From Sporomusa sphaeroides DSM 2875 (GTDB taxonomy: Bacteria > Bacillota > Negativicutes > Sporomusales > Sporomusaceae): a stretch of 64,000 nucleotides of DNA. The number at the start of each line of letters is the position of its first letter. Positions within the stretch are counted from its first letter, which is position 1. The notes below the pieces were generated by a model. The model saw only the letters and a program-made list of their open reading frames with translations, ran no database searches and was not told the origin of the DNA. Shown in pieces: positions 8,562 through 17,552 of the stretch. The stretch spans positions 1,722,524 to 1,786,523 of the forward strand of contig NZ_CP146991.1 in assembly GCF_001941975.2 (NCBI RefSeq), given 5' to 3'. Made by a program: the position numbers and the translations under genes.

Positions 8562-9539
8562 ATGATAAAAACAAGGATGGTTTTGGTTGTACTTTTTCTC
8601 TTGGGGGTACTTGTCAGTGGTTGCGGTCAGAGAACAGCTGCGCCAGGCGATAATACACAGCAAGCAGCCAAAATCAAGGTTTTGGCCAGTGTTTATCCGG
8701 TATACGAATTCGTCCGGCAGGTTGGTGGCGACAAAGTCGAGGTAGATATACTTGTTCCGGCCGGAGCCGAACCGCACGAATGGGAACCATCAGCCAAGGA
8801 CTTGATACAGGTTAAAAATGCAAAACTGTTTTTCTTTCACGGTGCCAATTTCGAGCATTGGATTGGCAAAGTAACGGGGAAAGACGTACTTGGCAGCACA
8901 ACGGCGGTTGAGGTCAGTAAAGGTATTGAATTAAAAGAAGGCATTCCCCATAGTCATGGACATGACGAACATAACCATGTTGATGAGCATAAGCATGAGC
9001 ATGAACATGAAGAAAACGAAATTGATCCGCATGTTTGGCTTGATCCTGTATTGGCCCAGAAGGAAGTAGACAACATTGCGGAAGCTCTGGCTGCTGCCGA
9101 TACAGCCAATGCCGCCTATTACCGTGAAAATGCCGCTAATTATAATAAAGAGCTGCAAAAGCTTCACGAAGAGTATCAGAGCGGTTTGCAAAAGGTAAAG
9201 AAACGTACAATTATTACTACCCATGCTGCTTTTGGCTATCTGGCAGAGCGCTACCAGCTGGAACAGGTTGCCATCATGGGTTTGTCACCGGATGCCGAAC
9301 CAACGCCGGAAAAGATGGCTGATATTACCAAGCTGTGTCGTGAACGGCAAATTAATTACATATTTTCGGAAACAATTGTGAGTTCCAAGGTAGCGGAAAC
9401 TTTGGCTAAAGAAGCCGGTGCCAAAGTTCTGGTGTTGCATCCGGTGGATGCGTTAACCCCTGATGAAGTAAAGCAGGGGAAGAATTATCTTACACTGATG
9501 CGAGCAAACTTAGCCAATTTAATCCAGGCTCTCGAATAA
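8562..9539 (+). CDS. znuA: Zinc ABC transporter substrate-binding lipoprotein
   Basis: Cluster A-I (ZnuA/AdcA-type) metal-binding protein. A signal peptide ends in a lipobox with the lipid-attached Cys at residue 21 (VLVSGC). Metal ligands expected in the family are present: the PHEWEPS region, DPHVWLDP and HAAFGYLAERY. A His-rich loop (about residues 130-150, with HSHGHDEHNH) sits between them, typical of zinc rather than manganese proteins. Ribosome site AAAAGGGGA. First gene of znuA-zur-znuC-znuB. Confidence 0.93.
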   Translation: MIKTRMVLVVLFLLGVLVSGCGQRTAAPGDNTQQAAKIKVLASVYPVYEFVRQVGGDKVEVDILVPAGAEPHEWEPSAKDLIQVKNAKLFFFHGANFEHWIGKVTGKDVLGSTTAVEVSKGIELKEGIPHSHGHDEHNHVDEHKHEHEHEENEIDPHVWLDPVLAQKEVDNIAEALAAADTANAAYYRENAANYNKELQKLHEEYQSGLQKVKKRTIITTHAAFGYLAERYQLEQVAIMGLSPDAEPTPEKMADITKLCRERQINYIFSETIVSSKVAETLAKEAGAKVLVLHPVDALTPDEVKQGKNYLTLMRANLANLIQALE

Positions 9540-9552
9540 TAAATTGCATTCA

Positions 9553-9595
9553 GAGATTGCCGCGTTATCGCTTGCTGGCGTAGCGTGGCAATCTC
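9553..9595. repeat. GATTGCC-type palindromic repeat, copy 3
   Basis: Arms GAGATTGCCGCG (9553-9564) and CGTGGCAATCTC (9584-9595), 11 of 12 bases paired, between znuA and zur. Same ends as the copy at 4754-4797. It could lower expression of the genes after znuA. Confidence 0.68.
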
Positions 9596-9638
9596 ATTCC
9601 TATTAGGAATCTTTTTTGCAGTAGAAAGGGGAAAGGAT

Positions 9639-10082
9639 ATGACTGTCGATCATGCAGCAAGTGTCATCGCTGTAATAGCCCGTTTGAAAGATAAAGGCTA
9701 CCGGATAACAGCCCAGCGGCAGGCTATGATTGCGCAGCTGGTTGAGTCAGGCCAAGCGTTGTCCGCCTTTGAAATTTGGGAAAAACTAAAGGTGCGCTAT
9801 AAGGACATAAGCCTGGACACCGTATACCGCAATCTTCATGTTTTGGTTGACCTAGAAGCGTTAACCCCGATAAATGCCCTGGGAAAAGAAAGTGTCAGAT
9901 ATGAATTGGTGGACACCAGCCATCATCATCATATTGTATGTGTAAAATGCGGACAAACGCAATGTATTGAGTATTGCCCGGTAGACCCCCGCCTCATGCT
10001 GGTGTTGCAAACCCATGGCTATGAATTAGTGCGTCACAACTTAGAATTGTTCGGTGTATGCCGGCAATGCAATCCTTCTTAA
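9639..10082 (+). CDS. zur: Fur-family regulator, probable Zur
   Basis: 147-residue Fur-type metalloregulator. A winged-helix domain (about 1-80) contains YRITAQRQAMIAQLV and DTVYRNLHVL (recognition helix), then a dimerisation domain with HHHHIVCVKCG and CRQC. These two CxxC pairs form the structural zinc site. The ATG at 9639 follows AAAGGGGAAAGGA; an upstream start at 9585 lies inside the palindromic repeat. Location between znuA and znuC makes a zinc-sensing role much more likely than iron or peroxide sensing. Confidence 0.88.
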   Translation: MTVDHAASVIAVIARLKDKGYRITAQRQAMIAQLVESGQALSAFEIWEKLKVRYKDISLDTVYRNLHVLVDLEALTPINALGKESVRYELVDTSHHHHIVCVKCGQTQCIEYCPVDPRLMLVLQTHGYELVRHNLELFGVCRQCNPS

Positions 10083-10099
10083 GGAGTAAAAGGAAAACT

Positions 10100-10831
10100 A
10101 TGGCTGAAATTAACTTACATAATATTACATTCGGGTACAACACAGAAATGGTGCTTAATAATATTACCTTTTCTGTAGCTCAGGGTGAATTTGTAGTAGC
10201 GGTTGGTCCTAATGGTGCGGGGAAAAGTACGCTGTTAAAAATTATGGCCGGACTTATCGAGCCCCTGGCCGGTCACGTGTTGATTGACAACCAGACGGTT
10301 TATACCGCTGCCAGGCAGGGAATACTTGGCTATGTGCCACAGCATTATGCCCAGAATACGGCAGCTTTTCCGGCAACTGTCGAAGAAATTGTGGCATTGG
10401 GGCTTGTTAATTATTCCAGTTTGCTAAAGAAGGAAAAAGGAGCCAGGCATATTGTCCGGCATATGCTGGAATTGGTGGGGATGGATAAGCTAAAAGACCG
10501 CCGGATTGGCGAACTATCCGGCGGCCAGCAGCAGCGGGTAATGGTAGCACGGGCTCTGGCCGGTAATCCGCAATTATTACTGCTGGACGAACCGACCAGT
10601 GGTATCGACTATGCCGCCAGTGCCAAAATTTATGAACTACTGGGTCAGCTTAACAGCACACTAGGCATTACCATTGTTATGGTTTCCCACGATATTGAAA
10701 ACGCTACCCATTTTGCCAGTAAAGTAGCGTGTATTAATCGCAGCCTGTGTTTTTTTGGTGACAGTGAACAATTTCATTCCAGTCATGCCACTATGCGGCA
10801 TTTGTGGTATTATTCCGGCTTCACAGGCTAA
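10100..10831 (+). CDS. znuC: Zinc ABC transporter ATP-binding protein
   Basis: ATPase of the zinc importer. Walker A GPNGAGKST (36-44), signature LSGGQQQR (139-146) and Walker B LLLLDEPTS are all intact. The ATG at 10100 is chosen because AAAAGGA lies just ahead; an earlier in-frame start at 10058 is inside zur. The gene starts 17 bp after zur and almost abuts znuB. Confidence 0.93.
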   Translation: MAEINLHNITFGYNTEMVLNNITFSVAQGEFVVAVGPNGAGKSTLLKIMAGLIEPLAGHVLIDNQTVYTAARQGILGYVPQHYAQNTAAFPATVEEIVALGLVNYSSLLKKEKGARHIVRHMLELVGMDKLKDRRIGELSGGQQQRVMVARALAGNPQLLLLDEPTSGIDYAASAKIYELLGQLNSTLGITIVMVSHDIENATHFASKVACINRSLCFFGDSEQFHSSHATMRHLWYYSGFTG

Positions 10832-10854
10832 CTGAACAAGTGGGGGGATTTAAT

Positions 10855-11697
10855 TTGGAAATATTGCAATACGACTTTATGCAGCGGGCTTTTTTAGCCG
10901 GGTTTATAACGGCTGTCATTTGCCCGGTTTTGGGGATGTTTATTGTGGTACGCCGGCAGTCGCTGATCGGTGACGGGTTAGGACATATTGCTTTTGCCGG
11001 AGTAACAGGCGGTTATCTGGCAGGTATTTACCCGGCGATAGGAGCATTTACATTAACCGTTGCCGGGGCTGTCGGTATTGAGCTTGTACGGCGCCACCGC
11101 ACCCAAATGGCAGATACTGCGTTGGCTATTTTTTTCTATGCGGGAATAGCGTTAGCGATAATTTTTAGTACTATTACCCGGATACCCAGCGCCAGTTTGC
11201 TGGGATTTCTGTTCGGCAGTATCCTTACAGTATCCTGGCAAGACGTCCTGGTGATTATCGGGTGTGGCATTGTTGTTTTGGGAGTGGTATTTAGCCATTT
11301 TAACAAACTTACTTTGGTTGCTTTTGATGAAGACGTGGCCAAAGTTGCGGGCATTCATACCAGTGCGGTGAATATGGCATTAAGTATAGTTACGGCCATT
11401 ACTGTTGTTACCGGTATGATGGTGGTAGGGATTCTTATGGTGAGCGCTTTGATGATTGTGCCGGTAGCGGCAGCGGAACAATTGGGGAAAGGCTTTAAGG
11501 CTACGCTGGGCTGGGCAATTCTGTTGGCTGTATTGTCAGTAGGGTGCGGTCTGACGGCAGCATTTTACCTGGATATTGCACCAGGCGGTTCCATCATTAT
11601 TACCGCAATTTTGTGCTATCTGGCAACGGCCATTTACCGTCAGCTTCACCGTTATTGGCAGCGGACAGAGTCCCACAGCCAGATAATCAACTTGTAA
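10855..11697 (+). CDS. znuB: Zinc ABC transporter permease
   Basis: ABC-3 family integral membrane protein with about eight to nine hydrophobic segments and the typical RRQSLIGDGLGHIAFAG and DEDVAKVAGI motifs. A TTG start at 10855 is preferred: a GTGGGGGG ribosome site lies at 10840-10847, and the upstream start at 10804 would lie within znuC. It closes the operon. A promoter for the next gene follows at once. Confidence 0.9.
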   Translation: MEILQYDFMQRAFLAGFITAVICPVLGMFIVVRRQSLIGDGLGHIAFAGVTGGYLAGIYPAIGAFTLTVAGAVGIELVRRHRTQMADTALAIFFYAGIALAIIFSTITRIPSASLLGFLFGSILTVSWQDVLVIIGCGIVVLGVVFSHFNKLTLVAFDEDVAKVAGIHTSAVNMALSIVTAITVVTGMMVVGILMVSALMIVPVAAAEQLGKGFKATLGWAILLAVLSVGCGLTAAFYLDIAPGGSIIITAILCYLATAIYRQLHRYWQRTESHSQIINL

Positions 11698-11721
11698 TGT
11701 ATTTAACAAATTTGGTATAAT
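11692..11721 (+). promoter_or_regulatory. Promoter of the HD-domain gene
   Basis: TTGTAA (11692-11697), an 18-bp spacer and TATAAT (11716-11721) with an extended TGG ahead of the -10. Confidence 0.6.
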
Positions 11722-11760
11722 CGGATTAAATTACTATACATAATTTAGGAGGATTATTAC

Positions 11761-12330
11761 ATGGACTACAACAGACAACAGGCTTGGCAGCTTTTGCGTC
11801 AGCATGTACATAGTGAGGTTCTGCTAAAGCATTGCCTGGCGGTTGAAATTGCGATGCGGGCCTATGCAGCTAAATTTGGTGAAGACATTGAATACTGGGG
11901 AGCTGTAGGGCTGCTGCATGATGTTGATTTTGAAAAATTCCCGGATGATCATCCCCATCATGCCCGGGAATTACTCTCGGCAGCCGGGTATAACAGTCAG
12001 TTTATCACCGATGTTGAAGCCCATGCCCGTGACTGGCAACCGGAGCGCACCTTGTTGCAAAAAACGCTGCTGGCAGTTGACGAACTGACCGGCTTTATCA
12101 TTGCCTGTGCTTTGGTGCGCCCGGATAAGAGCTTAGGAAATCTGGAACTAAAATCGGTTATGAAGAAAATGAAAGACAAAGCTTTTGCCCGTGCGGTAAA
12201 CCGTGAGACCATTACAGTCAGCGCAGCCGCCATGGACGTTGATTTTAAAGAACATGTTGAATTTGTTACCCATGCGCTGGCCCGGGCAGTGACTCTGCCT
12301 GAATATCAAGAGCTGCCGCTTATTGGTTAG
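11761..12330 (+). CDS. HD-domain (HDIG) hydrolase, unknown substrate
   Basis: 189-residue protein with an HD metal site: HCLAVE (His24), LLHDVDFEK (His53-Asp54), a further histidine cluster in DDHPHHARE, and VDELTGF with the distal Asp. This is the small HDIG group of metal-dependent phosphohydrolases, whose substrates are mostly unknown. No signal or membrane segment. A TAGGAGGA ribosome site precedes the ATG. It stands alone, so its neighbours add no clue. Confidence 0.8.
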   Translation: MDYNRQQAWQLLRQHVHSEVLLKHCLAVEIAMRAYAAKFGEDIEYWGAVGLLHDVDFEKFPDDHPHHARELLSAAGYNSQFITDVEAHARDWQPERTLLQKTLLAVDELTGFIIACALVRPDKSLGNLELKSVMKKMKDKAFARAVNRETITVSAAAMDVDFKEHVEFVTHALARAVTLPEYQELPLIG

Positions 12331-12399
12331 TCAATATTAAACATAAACTAAGGCAGGGGGGCATACAGATTAAAGAGGACAGCTAAAAGGAGAGGGATA

Positions 12400-12993
12400 A
12401 TGGCAAAACATGTTCTGAATAAGCTAACCGTTAATCTGCATGATTCCAATAGCCGGGAAAAACTATATGACCATCTGATAATGCTATTAAAGTGTCAGGA
12501 AGGGATACACTTACGGCCGTTGGTGGTACTGTGCATTGGCTCTGACCGCTATACCGGTGATGCTTTGGGGCCGCTAATCGGAACCTATCTGGAAGAATAC
12601 ACCGAATGCCATGTGTATGGTACATTGGAGCAGCCTGTTCACGCCGGTAATTTCGTCGAAATGCTTAATATTATTAAGCATCGGTTTCATCATCCGCTTA
12701 TTATTGCCATTGACGCTTGCCTGGGGAAAAGCCATGAGATCGGCAATATTGAAGTTTGGCAAGGCGGATTGGCTGCAGGCATTGCTGTCGGCAACCGGCT
12801 GCCTACTGTTGGTGATATATCAATTATTGGTGTGGTGAATGCGCAAAGCCAGATAGGTTACCTTGATTTGCAGAGTACGCCGCTGTCTAAGGTAATGAAA
12901 ATAAGCAAAGTGATTAGCGAAGTGCTTACCGAAGCAATGAACACCATCCAGGTTGAAACAATGCCGGCCTGCACTCAGTCTATGGCTAAATGA
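12400..12993 (+). CDS. yyaC: Spore protease YyaC
   Basis: DUF1256 family, structurally related to the hydrogenase maturation proteases and found in spore formers. The conserved core VVLCIGSDRYTGDALGPLIG (about 42-61) holds the metal-type aspartates, and IIAIDACLG and VGDISIIGVVN follow. Length 197 is normal. An AAGGAGAGGG site precedes the ATG. It is evidence that the host makes endospores. The exact substrate is not established. Confidence 0.9.
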   Translation: MAKHVLNKLTVNLHDSNSREKLYDHLIMLLKCQEGIHLRPLVVLCIGSDRYTGDALGPLIGTYLEEYTECHVYGTLEQPVHAGNFVEMLNIIKHRFHHPLIIAIDACLGKSHEIGNIEVWQGGLAAGIAVGNRLPTVGDISIIGVVNAQSQIGYLDLQSTPLSKVMKISKVISEVLTEAMNTIQVETMPACTQSMAK

Positions 12994-13003
12994 ACCAAAT
13001 GAA

Positions 13004-13037
13004 AAAGGCGAGATGGCTGCACTGCCATCTCGCCTTT
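13004..13037 (+). terminator. yyaC terminator, target of the group II intron
   Basis: Perfect 14-bp stem (13004-13017 and 13024-13037) with a 6-nt loop, 10 bp after yyaC. The group II intron begins five bases past the stem, where the T-run would be expected. Confidence 0.85.
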
Positions 13038-13042
13038 CAGTT

Positions 13043-14938
13043 GTGCGCCCGGCATGGGCGCAGTCTAACGGGTAGCAAGTCCCTAGCGCGGGTTAATAGT
13101 GCCAAGCGCATAGCTTAAGGCAAGGGTGTCCATCGCGAGGTGGAATCTGAAGGAAGCCAGCGGCAAATCTCCGGTCTGACGAACAGAAATCACATAAAAG
13201 GCAGGAAAAAAACCGGGTGAGGTTGCAACTCAAACCGAAGCCCCAAACTATTCGAGGTCAATCCTGTAGATGTGGCAGATAGATGGAGAGAAAGACTGCG
13301 TTCTTACCCGGGGAGGTCTCACGGACATGTGGAGATAATTTTTGAAACATGGTTGAAACAAGATTAATCGTGAGAAGTCAGCCGAGGCCATAGTACTGGA
13401 AGTTTTTTTTTCAGGAAGGGCCGAACAATAATTGAGTTCTTGAACAGAAGGAGGTGAAGTCATGTTAAGAGAGCAGAAAACCAGTAAAATGGGCTACCCC
13501 TGTGAGGATATGTTAGAAACAAAAAGTAGCAGGGGAGCGCGGAGCATGGCATCACTAGAGCCTGTAATAAAGAACCGCGTAAATCTGTTAGAAGAAATCC
13601 TAAACAAAGACAATCTTAATGCAGCCTACCTTCAGGTGAAGAGTAAGAAAGGTGCTGCAGGAGTAGATGGCATGGAAGTAGGTGCGATGCTGGGCTGGTT
13701 AAAGGAAAACAAGGAAGAATTCCTTGCAAAGCTGAGAACTGGAAAATACAAACCCCAGCCGGTACGACGGGTAGAAATCCCGAAGCCGGATGGAGGTAAG
13801 AGAAAGCTGGGAATACCAACGGTATTAGACAGGTTGCTACAGCAGGCGATAGCACAGATATTACAGCCAATCTTTGAAAAAACATTTTCCGAAAACAGTT
13901 ATGGCTTTCGCCCAGGAAGGAACGCGCACCAAGCCATAAGCAAGACAAAAGGCTACTACGAGGAAGGATACACGAAAGCCGTCGACCTTGATCTGGCGCA
14001 GTATTTTGACACGGTAAATCATGACATTCTAATTAATATGCTCCGGGAAGAAGTAAAGGATGAGAGAGTAATAAAGCTCATCCGGAAGTATTTGAAAAGC
14101 GGAGTAATGGAAGGCGGGTTAGTAAGTCGAACAGAAGCGGGAACACCCCAGGGAGGAAACCTATCGCCGCTGTTATCTAATATTTATCTAACGAAGTTCG
14201 ATAAACTGCTGGAAAGCAGAGGACATAAATTCGTGAGATATGCCGATGACTGTAATATTTACGTAAAAACGCCAAGAGCAGCAAAACGAATCATGGAAAG
14301 TTGTATTCGGTATTTAGAAGGGACACTGAAACTGACTGTGAACCGAAAGAAAAGCCGGATAGGCAGTCCGCTGCGAGAGAAGTTCCTAGGGTTTTCGTTA
14401 CATAAAGTAGTTGGTAAAGTAGGAATCCGCCCCCATGCGAAGGTAATCCGGAGATTCAAGCAGAAGGTGAAGAAAATAACCGGGCGAAATCGCGGTCGGT
14501 CAATAAAAGACATTCTGAGGGAATTGAAAGAGTACACAAATGGATGGCTAAATTACTACGCCATAGGAGATATGCGGGCAAAGATGCAGGAGTTGAACCA
14601 GTGGATACGGCGCAGGCTGAGGATGTTCTTGTGGAAACAATGGAAGAAAATCTCCACAAAGCATGACAATCTGAAAAGATTGGGGCTAGATAGTGGCAAA
14701 GCGTGGGAATACGCTAATACAAGATTGGGATATTGGCGAATTGCTGGGAGTGTAATTCTGAACAGGACACTAACAGATAAATACCTCGAATCCCTTGGCT
14801 ACATGAACATAGCAAAGAGATACGAGGTATTGCATTTACGTTAAGTTATTGAACCGCCGTATACCGAACGGTACGTACGGTGGTGTGAGAGGTCGGTCAT
14901 TCAGTTAATGGATGACCTCCTACTCGATCGATTAGTGG
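13043..14938 (+). mobile_element. Group II intron, probably class IIC, full length
   Basis: The 5' end is GTGCGCCC at 13043. About 420 bases of ribozyme RNA precede the maturase gene. Domain V is visible at about 14853-14888 (ACCGCCGTA paired with TACGGTGGT), and domain VI ends in CCTACTCGAT near 14938. Insertion directly behind a terminator hairpin and a maturase without endonuclease domain are the known habits of class IIC. Ends are within a few bases. The element appears intact. Confidence 0.9.
13462..14844 (+). CDS. ltrA: Group II intron reverse transcriptase/maturase
   Basis: 460-residue intron-encoded protein promoting splicing and reverse transcription. RT blocks are present: GIPTVLDRLLQQAIAQ (about 117-132), NSYGFRPGR, DLAQYFDTVNHD, GTPQGGNLSPLLSN and the catalytic YADD (260-263). 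A maturase X domain lies around residues 340-430. No C-terminal HNH endonuclease is present, matching class C. An AGGAGGTG site precedes the ATG. No frameshift or stop was seen, so the protein is probably functional. Confidence 0.93.
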   Translation: MLREQKTSKMGYPCEDMLETKSSRGARSMASLEPVIKNRVNLLEEILNKDNLNAAYLQVKSKKGAAGVDGMEVGAMLGWLKENKEEFLAKLRTGKYKPQPVRRVEIPKPDGGKRKLGIPTVLDRLLQQAIAQILQPIFEKTFSENSYGFRPGRNAHQAISKTKGYYEEGYTKAVDLDLAQYFDTVNHDILINMLREEVKDERVIKLIRKYLKSGVMEGGLVSRTEAGTPQGGNLSPLLSNIYLTKFDKLLESRGHKFVRYADDCNIYVKTPRAAKRIMESCIRYLEGTLKLTVNRKKSRIGSPLREKFLGFSLHKVVGKVGIRPHAKVIRRFKQKVKKITGRNRGRSIKDILRELKEYTNGWLNYYAIGDMRAKMQELNQWIRRRLRMFLWKQWKKISTKHDNLKRLGLDSGKAWEYANTRLGYWRIAGSVILNRTLTDKYLESLGYMNIAKRYEVLHLR

Positions 14939-14945
14939 CTGTTAC

Positions 14946-15038
14946 CTACTCCTCGGGAAACAGCCTGTCCCACATCATGTATAGTACTACCAGCGTGCCG
15001 GCAAAGAATACACCAATATCAGCAATATAACGCTCCAT
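14946..15038 (-). CDS. 30-residue single-span membrane protein, unknown
   Basis: Minus-strand ORF starting at 15038 behind a GGAGGAG ribosome site. It encodes a 30-residue peptide: a short head MERYIADIG, one hydrophobic span (about residues 8-22, VFFAGTLVVLYMMW) and the acidic tail DRLFPEE. Hydrophobicity, ribosome site and a clean stop support a real gene. It lies between the group II intron and sigK, pointing towards yyaC. I do not recognise a family. A small sporulation or stress membrane peptide would be a guess. Confidence 0.55.
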   Translation of the reverse strand: MERYIADIGVFFAGTLVVLYMMWDRLFPEE

Positions 15039-15081
15039 GCGAAACCACGCTCCTCCCGAACGGCATACATTTCTTATCGAT

Positions 15082-15117
15082 TATATGCCACCTGCGCTGC
15101 CGGCGCAAGTGGTATAT
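15082..15117. terminator. Hairpin between the small membrane ORF and sigK
   Basis: 16-bp stem with two G-T type mismatches (TATATGCCACCTGCGC at about 15082-15096 paired with 15102-15117), followed on the plus strand by ATATTTTTTATT. It would shield sigK from transcription arriving from the intron side. Confidence 0.6.
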
Positions 15118-15199
15118 AAATATTTTTTATTGCCAGGCACATTCATCTTGTCTACTCCATAGAATTTAATCGACAGATTTTTTGGGGGTGAATGACTGA

Positions 15200-15709
15200 A
15201 TGGCTCTTACGTTTATTACGGTATTAGCAGCTTCGGTAATTAAAGGCATCACCCTGCTCGTCTCTTATATAGCAAACAATACTTTCCCTTTGCCGCTGTC
15301 GGAGAAAGATGAACGTATTTATTTGCAGCGGTTAAAGAACGGGGAGGAAGAAGCCCGAAACGTATTAATTGAACGCAATCTGAGATTAGTGGCACACATT
15401 GTCAAGAAGTTTGATAACACTGGCGAAGATGTTGATGATCTCATTTCCATCGGCACGATAGGTCTTATTAAAGCCATTAACACATTTGACCCTGCCAAGA
15501 AGATCAGGTTGGCTACCTATGCAGCCAGATGCATTGAGAATGAAATACTCATGCATTTAAGAAGTACCCGCCGCATACGCAGTGAAGTTAGTTTGTATGA
15601 CCCGATCGGGGTTGATAAGGAAGGAAATGAAATAACACTGAATGGTTATCTGTTTAAGCAATCACAGCTGCGCATTACCTGGGTAAAATGGGATGCAGCA
15701 CCAGAATGA
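15200..15709 (+). CDS. sigK: Sigma-K gene, 5' part, interrupted by the skin element
   Basis: N-terminal part of pro-sigma-K, the late mother-cell sigma factor. It opens with a hydrophobic pro-sequence ([19 protein letters not shown]), then [40 protein letters not shown] and [16 protein letters not shown], the sigma-70 region 2 core. The sigma-K frame is genuine to codon 147 (nt 15640). After that it reads into the inserted element and stops at 15709, giving a 169-residue truncated product. Joining to nt 20118 onward restores a 237-residue sigma-K. The GGGGGTGAATGACTGA ribosome region precedes the ATG. Confidence 0.95.
   Translation: MALTFITVLAASVIKGITLLVSYIANNTFPLPLSEKDERIYLQRLKNGEEEARNVLIERNLRLVAHIVKKFDNTGEDVDDLISIGTIGLIKAINTFDPAKKIRLATYAARCIENEILMHLRSTRRIRSEVSLYDPIGVDKEGNEITLNGYLFKQSQLRITWVKWDAAPE
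15626..15641 (+). other. Left attachment core of the sigK skin element (attL)
   Basis: 16-bp AATGAAATAACACTGA, identical to 20103-20118. It codes for sigma-K residues N-E-I-T-L, and the final A is the first base of the next codon. On the element side it is followed by an arm TTATCTGTTT (15646-15655) that mirrors AAACAGATAA at 20081-20090. Confidence 0.88.
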
Positions 15710-17252
15710 AATTGTCGCCATTCTGGTGCTTTTCTTTGCGGTAAGTGGCATATGCTAATACAGTTTTTAACAATTGATTTTTAACCGCCGGGTCCTTTGT
15801 CTTTTTATAAACGACAAGGACCTTTTCAAATTTCGGAATAATATCTTTATTGGCTTGTTCTCTTGTTATTTCGTGCTTGATAGCAGTCTCGGTGTCGGCT
15901 ATGGCCTTTTCCGTTTCCAGAATCCGTTCGGAAAGTTTCTGTGACCTGTCCCGGTAGGTAGCTTCATCATAGATATTTCTTTCCAGAAAATCGTGGAGAC
16001 GATCTTTTTGCAGCTCTAACTCTCTGTGCTCCTTGTTAAGATGCTGCAATAGCTTTTTCTTAATACTTATTGCATTATCTTTTTGTTCGACAGGCTTGTT
16101 GCGCACCCATTGAGCCCGGTATTTCTCCAGCCAATATTCAAGGCCATTCAGCACGCTGGTTTCCACATACTCAAAGCGGCTGCTCTTATTTGGGCATTGC
16201 TTGTTATAGCAGATGATATGGGGGTACTGCTGGTGGGAGTATGGCCTGTATACCATGGCCCCACCGCATATTGCGCATTTAACAAGTCCGGCCAGTGGGT
16301 TGGTAATACCATTGACTTGCCGATAGGGGACATGATATTTACCTTTTAGGATTGCCTGTGCTTTGCTGAAAATCTCTTTGGCCACAAGCGGCTTGTGTTT
16401 GCCTTCAACGTCAATCCACTCCGAACGGGGGCGTGTTCTAACGTCCTCTTTTTTGCCCGGAGTTTTTGACTTTTTTTCCTCTTTCTTTTTCCATTGCAGC
16501 CGGCCGATATAGACTTCGTTTTTCAGGATAAAGAGAACGGTAGAGGCCTCCCAGGGTTTGCCGCTATAGGTAGGCTTGCCTAGCCGGTTAAGTTCAGCAG
16601 CAATCTTGTTGCTGCCCATTCTGACATTAGGGTCATCATGAGTATATAATTCAAAAATGAGCTTTACTACGGGAGCCTGGTCTGGGTGTGGTATTAATAT
16701 TCTCTCACGGTTGGTTTTCTCAATTTGATAGCCATATGGCGGTCTGGCGCCGATATAATTGCCATCCTGCACCGAACGCACCCTGCCGCCTTGCAGACGC
16801 CGGGTGATAATTTTCAATTCCTTGCGTGCCATAAAGGCTTCGAATTCGGTGTATTCTTCATCAAATTCATCATTAAGGTCATAAATCTTGCGCGGTGTTA
16901 CGATGAGCGTATTGGCGTTCTTGAAGGTTTTAAGAATGAATCCCTGATCTTCCATGTCGCCACGCCCCAGGCGGTCAACTTCCATACAGAATACAGAGCG
17001 CCATTTTCCTGCGGCAACTTCCTTAAGAAGCTGCATCATCTCCGGACGGTTAACGACACTTTCTCCAGATACTATTTCTTCGAAAACATGGGCGATAGTT
17101 ACGTTGTAGTCTTTAGCCAGTCTGAATAAGTCCCGTTTATGTTTAGCCAGTGTCTCACCCTCGCCCCGGGCTTCGGCTTCGCTGTCTTCGCGCGACTTGC
17201 GGAGGTAAAAGGCGGCTGGCTCTAAGTCCTGACAAGTGTGTGGTGGCCTCAT
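15675..17252 (-). CDS. spoIVCA: Serine recombinase, SpoIVCA type, for sigK skin excision
   Basis: 525-residue large serine recombinase. The N-terminal catalytic domain has YLRKSRED with the nucleophile Ser20, ESVVNRPEM and [11 protein letters not shown] recombinase domain follows with GARPPYGYQ, then a zinc ribbon (CAICGG with a second pair in CYNKQCP), a coiled-coil-like charged stretch (HREL to ETEKAI) and a C-terminal tail. Minus-strand ribosome site AGAGGTGAT before the ATG. The stop lies 34 bp from the left attachment core. Position in the sigK element assigns the role. Expression timing is not visible. Confidence 0.92.
   Translation of the reverse strand: MRPPHTCQDLEPAAFYLRKSREDSEAEARGEGETLAKHKRDLFRLAKDYNVTIAHVFEEIVSGESVVNRPEMMQLLKEVAAGKWRSVFCMEVDRLGRGDMEDQGFILKTFKNANTLIVTPRKIYDLNDEFDEEYTEFEAFMARKELKIITRRLQGGRVRSVQDGNYIGARPPYGYQIEKTNRERILIPHPDQAPVVKLIFELYTHDDPNVRMGSNKIAAELNRLGKPTYSGKPWEASTVLFILKNEVYIGRLQWKKKEEKKSKTPGKKEDVRTRPRSEWIDVEGKHKPLVAKEIFSKAQAILKGKYHVPYRQVNGITNPLAGLVKCAICGGAMVYRPYSHQQYPHIICYNKQCPNKSSRFEYVETSVLNGLEYWLEKYRAQWVRNKPVEQKDNAISIKKKLLQHLNKEHRELELQKDRLHDFLERNIYDEATYRDRSQKLSERILETEKAIADTETAIKHEITREQANKDIIPKFEKVLVVYKKTKDPAVKNQLLKTVLAYATYRKEKHQNGDNFILVLHPILPR
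15697..15730. terminator. Perfect 12-bp hairpin at the element's left end
   Basis: Arms AGCACCAGAATG and CATTCTGGTGCT with a 10-nt loop, followed on the plus strand by TTTTCTTTG. It begins inside the last codons of the truncated sigK frame and lies within the recombinase 3' coding end. It could end transcription of unrearranged sigK. Confidence 0.6.
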
Positions 17253-17294
17253 AGTATCACCTCTGAGGGTAATATACAGGTTTCCGTCGAATGG

Positions 17295-17486
17295 TTAGGC
17301 ATCTTTATAAAAAACAAGCATAATAGTATCTTTATCAAGAACCAGAGTTTCTCCGGAAATGTGTTTATCAAAAATCCAGCCATTGACGGCTTGTTCATTC
17401 AGAATTTCCTCAAGCCGTCCGCCATCAAGCCGTGAGGTTCCCAGAAATCCTTTTTTCTTTACTTCTATCACTTTATATTGGCGCAT
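17295..17486 (-). CDS. DUF4177 small protein
   Basis: 63 residues opening MRQYKVIEVKKKGFLGTS, followed by a helix (LEEILNEQAVNGW) and a closing strand (TIMLVFYKDA). This is the usual pattern of DUF4177, a small alpha-beta protein of unknown function. The GAGGAGGTATCTAAT ribosome region lies just upstream on the minus strand. It is in line with the recombinase gene, with a gap of about 40 bp, and may be co-transcribed with it. Confidence 0.75.
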   Translation of the reverse strand: MRQYKVIEVKKKGFLGTSRLDGGRLEEILNEQAVNGWIFDKHISGETLVLDKDTIMLVFYKDA

Positions 17487-17552
17487 ATTAGATACCTCCT
17501 CGAATCTTCATTTTGCAACCTGTGCTCATATCAACCCGTTTGGTAACTGGTT

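Noticed and set aside
13202-13212. GCAGGAAAAAAA in the group II intron as another regulatory motif copy
   Set aside because: It lies within intron ribozyme sequence, so it is most likely chance and was left out of the motif list.
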